A stretch of DNA of 64,000 nt, taken from positions 2,996,001-3,060,000 of the forward strand of contig NC_091870.1 of the NCBI RefSeq assembly GCF_019399895.1. Direction: 5' to 3'. The notes under the pieces were generated by a model. That model searched no databases. It worked only from the letters and a program-made list of their open reading frames with translations, and had not been told where the DNA came from. This document shows, piece after piece, positions 62,702 to 64,000 of the stretch. Numbering within the stretch: the stretch's first letter is position 1; the number at the start of each line of letters is the position of its first letter. Made by a program: the position numbers and the translations under genes. Source of the DNA: Cardiocondyla obscurior (Eukaryota > Arthropoda > Insecta > Hymenoptera > Formicidae).

Positions 62702-64000
62702 GTAAGTCCGTCATATCTCGCGGTTCGCGGTAAACCTCGCGATAAATAAAGTTCGGTCGCGCCGAAAGTCCCTGTTTGGCTTTTTCGATGACGGTGATAG
62801 AAGATAAAAAATAAAAAAAAAAAGTTTTATCGTCGGGGAAAAGAGTATTTATTTCGCGGCGCGTGGGATAAAAGGCACGTTCTTTGATGAAATTTTATTC
62901 TCTTCGTGCGCGCGGATGTCTTTCAATGACGCCCTTTGAGTCGAAAACCGGGTTACAACGATACCGAATCGCGGCAAAAAAAGAAGGAAAAAAAAAAATT
63001 ACCAATATCGAATTTTATAAAGGTCATCGTGTTGTTTTGCGAACGTAAACGAACAAAGAATCTTCTTTAGACGGCTCGGACAGACATGTAGCTTTTCCCA
63101 GTTTTATAAAAAATACTGTAGTTGTAAAGACAGCGGATATAAAATTACATAGAAATTCGTTCCCTAATGGGAAATCAGGAAGTAACAAGTATTACGGGAC
63201 GCTATTGTTCTTTCTTATCAATTAAAAAAAAGGAGGAGGGCAGGAAAGATTTGTTCGGTGATATTTTACAAGCATGTTAATATTAATTAATTAAAGTGCC
63301 TACAAAAGGTATCAATGACGTCGAATCGATATTCAAGTGTCATTCGGTGTTTCCATCTCAGGGGGGTTTTTTATTTTTTTTTTTAATTTTTTTTAATTTC
63401 TCTTTCGTTTGCGTGCAAACACCCGTGATTTTTAACGCGTTCGTTCCATTCTCTTTCACGCACACTCTTTCGCATCCAATTAGTTGATGCAACAATACAA
63501 TACCGCGTCGCATCGCGTCCCTATTATCTGCGCGAGTTGAAGTGGCGAGCTTGCGTAGGACATCGGCGTTGGGTAATCAGCGTAAACGTCATTAGAGATC
63601 TCTACGGATGCGGAATTTCCGAGTCTCCCGTCGCAATAATTGGGCAGATTTGCGACGAGCAGCGCGCGACGACGATGCGCATAGTTTGTTAATAGATCGT
63701 CAATCGAGTGAGATCAGTATCTATATCACTCACGAGGCCTTCACCTCCACTCGCGACGCTCGCAGTTGCTAGATTTTTATTATTTCAATTTCTTCGAAAT
63801 TATTACTATAATTTTTAATAATAAAATTTTTTTATTTTCTGATATAAATACCTAGCGTGCGAATTAAAAAAAGTAAAAAGTAATTTTTCGAATAAGATTT
63901 TATAATACTCCGAGTCATTTATTTACTTTTTGTCGCACGGGACACGGTACATGTCATAATCTTATGTGTTTCTCCGAAGCGAAATATTTTTCGTCTGCAG
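62702..64000. other. non-coding stretch to window end
   Basis: A-rich runs at 62806-62823 and 62986-62998, T-rich at 63365-63395, AT-rich at 63.78-63.9 kb. No gene seen. Confidence 0.4.

Noticed and set aside
1..64000. tRNA genes
   Set aside because: I looked for the internal GGTTCGANTCC-type promoter box on both strands and saw no instance with a matching cloverleaf.

Overview
This window looks like nuclear DNA of an insect, most likely a hymenopteran and possibly an ant. Three things suggest this. CpG is not depleted: cg-rich words are common even in AT-rich stretches. Pure poly-T/poly-A tracts of 10-25 bases occur every few hundred bases. Candidate exons are short, carry metazoan GT-AG borders and arthropod core-promoter motifs, and lie kilobases apart. 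I see no operons, ribosome binding sites, tRNA or rRNA genes, CRISPR arrays or complete transposons. No long intact protein gene is present, and most open frames are chance frames in CpG-rich DNA. I recognise no protein family, so no gene symbols are given.

Layout. 1-2.6 kb holds minus-strand exon-like pieces: a candidate transmembrane exon at 135-256, two copies of a two-exon module (1134-1810) and a 107-bp minisatellite (1811-2237). 4.16-5.06 kb is the best-supported transcription unit start, on the plus strand: an initiator with a downstream promoter element at the canonical +28, a long leader, a GGAA microsatellite and a short coding start ending at a GTAAGT donor. 8.2-8.9 kb is a second CpG-rich leader-like region. 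12.0-12.6 kb and 15.19-15.46 kb hold further coding candidates; the latter (minus strand) encodes a membrane-type peptide and ends on a splice donor. A TATA box plus initiator lies at 16.95 kb. 17-41 kb is mostly non-coding, with a few splice-bounded candidates and a pair of related non-coding repeats at 27.4 and 28.5 kb.

44.38-46.0 kb holds a second copy of the two-module cluster in the same minus orientation, again preceded in the minus sense by a GC-rich minisatellite (about 88 bp). 53.7-54.6 kb is a CpG-rich promoter-like region with a G-quadruplex motif, leading into a second plausible plus-strand first coding exon (54551-54624). The remainder is AT-rich intronic or intergenic DNA with two weak candidates, at 56.1 and 62.6 kb.

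How it may fit together (inference). The plus-strand first exons at 5 kb and 54.5 kb would each be followed by very large introns. The minus-strand pieces at 15.2 kb, 2.5 kb and 0.2 kb could belong to one opposing gene; the 15.2 kb and 0.2 kb exons have compatible phases. The duplicated minus-strand exon module is the most unusual structure in the window.
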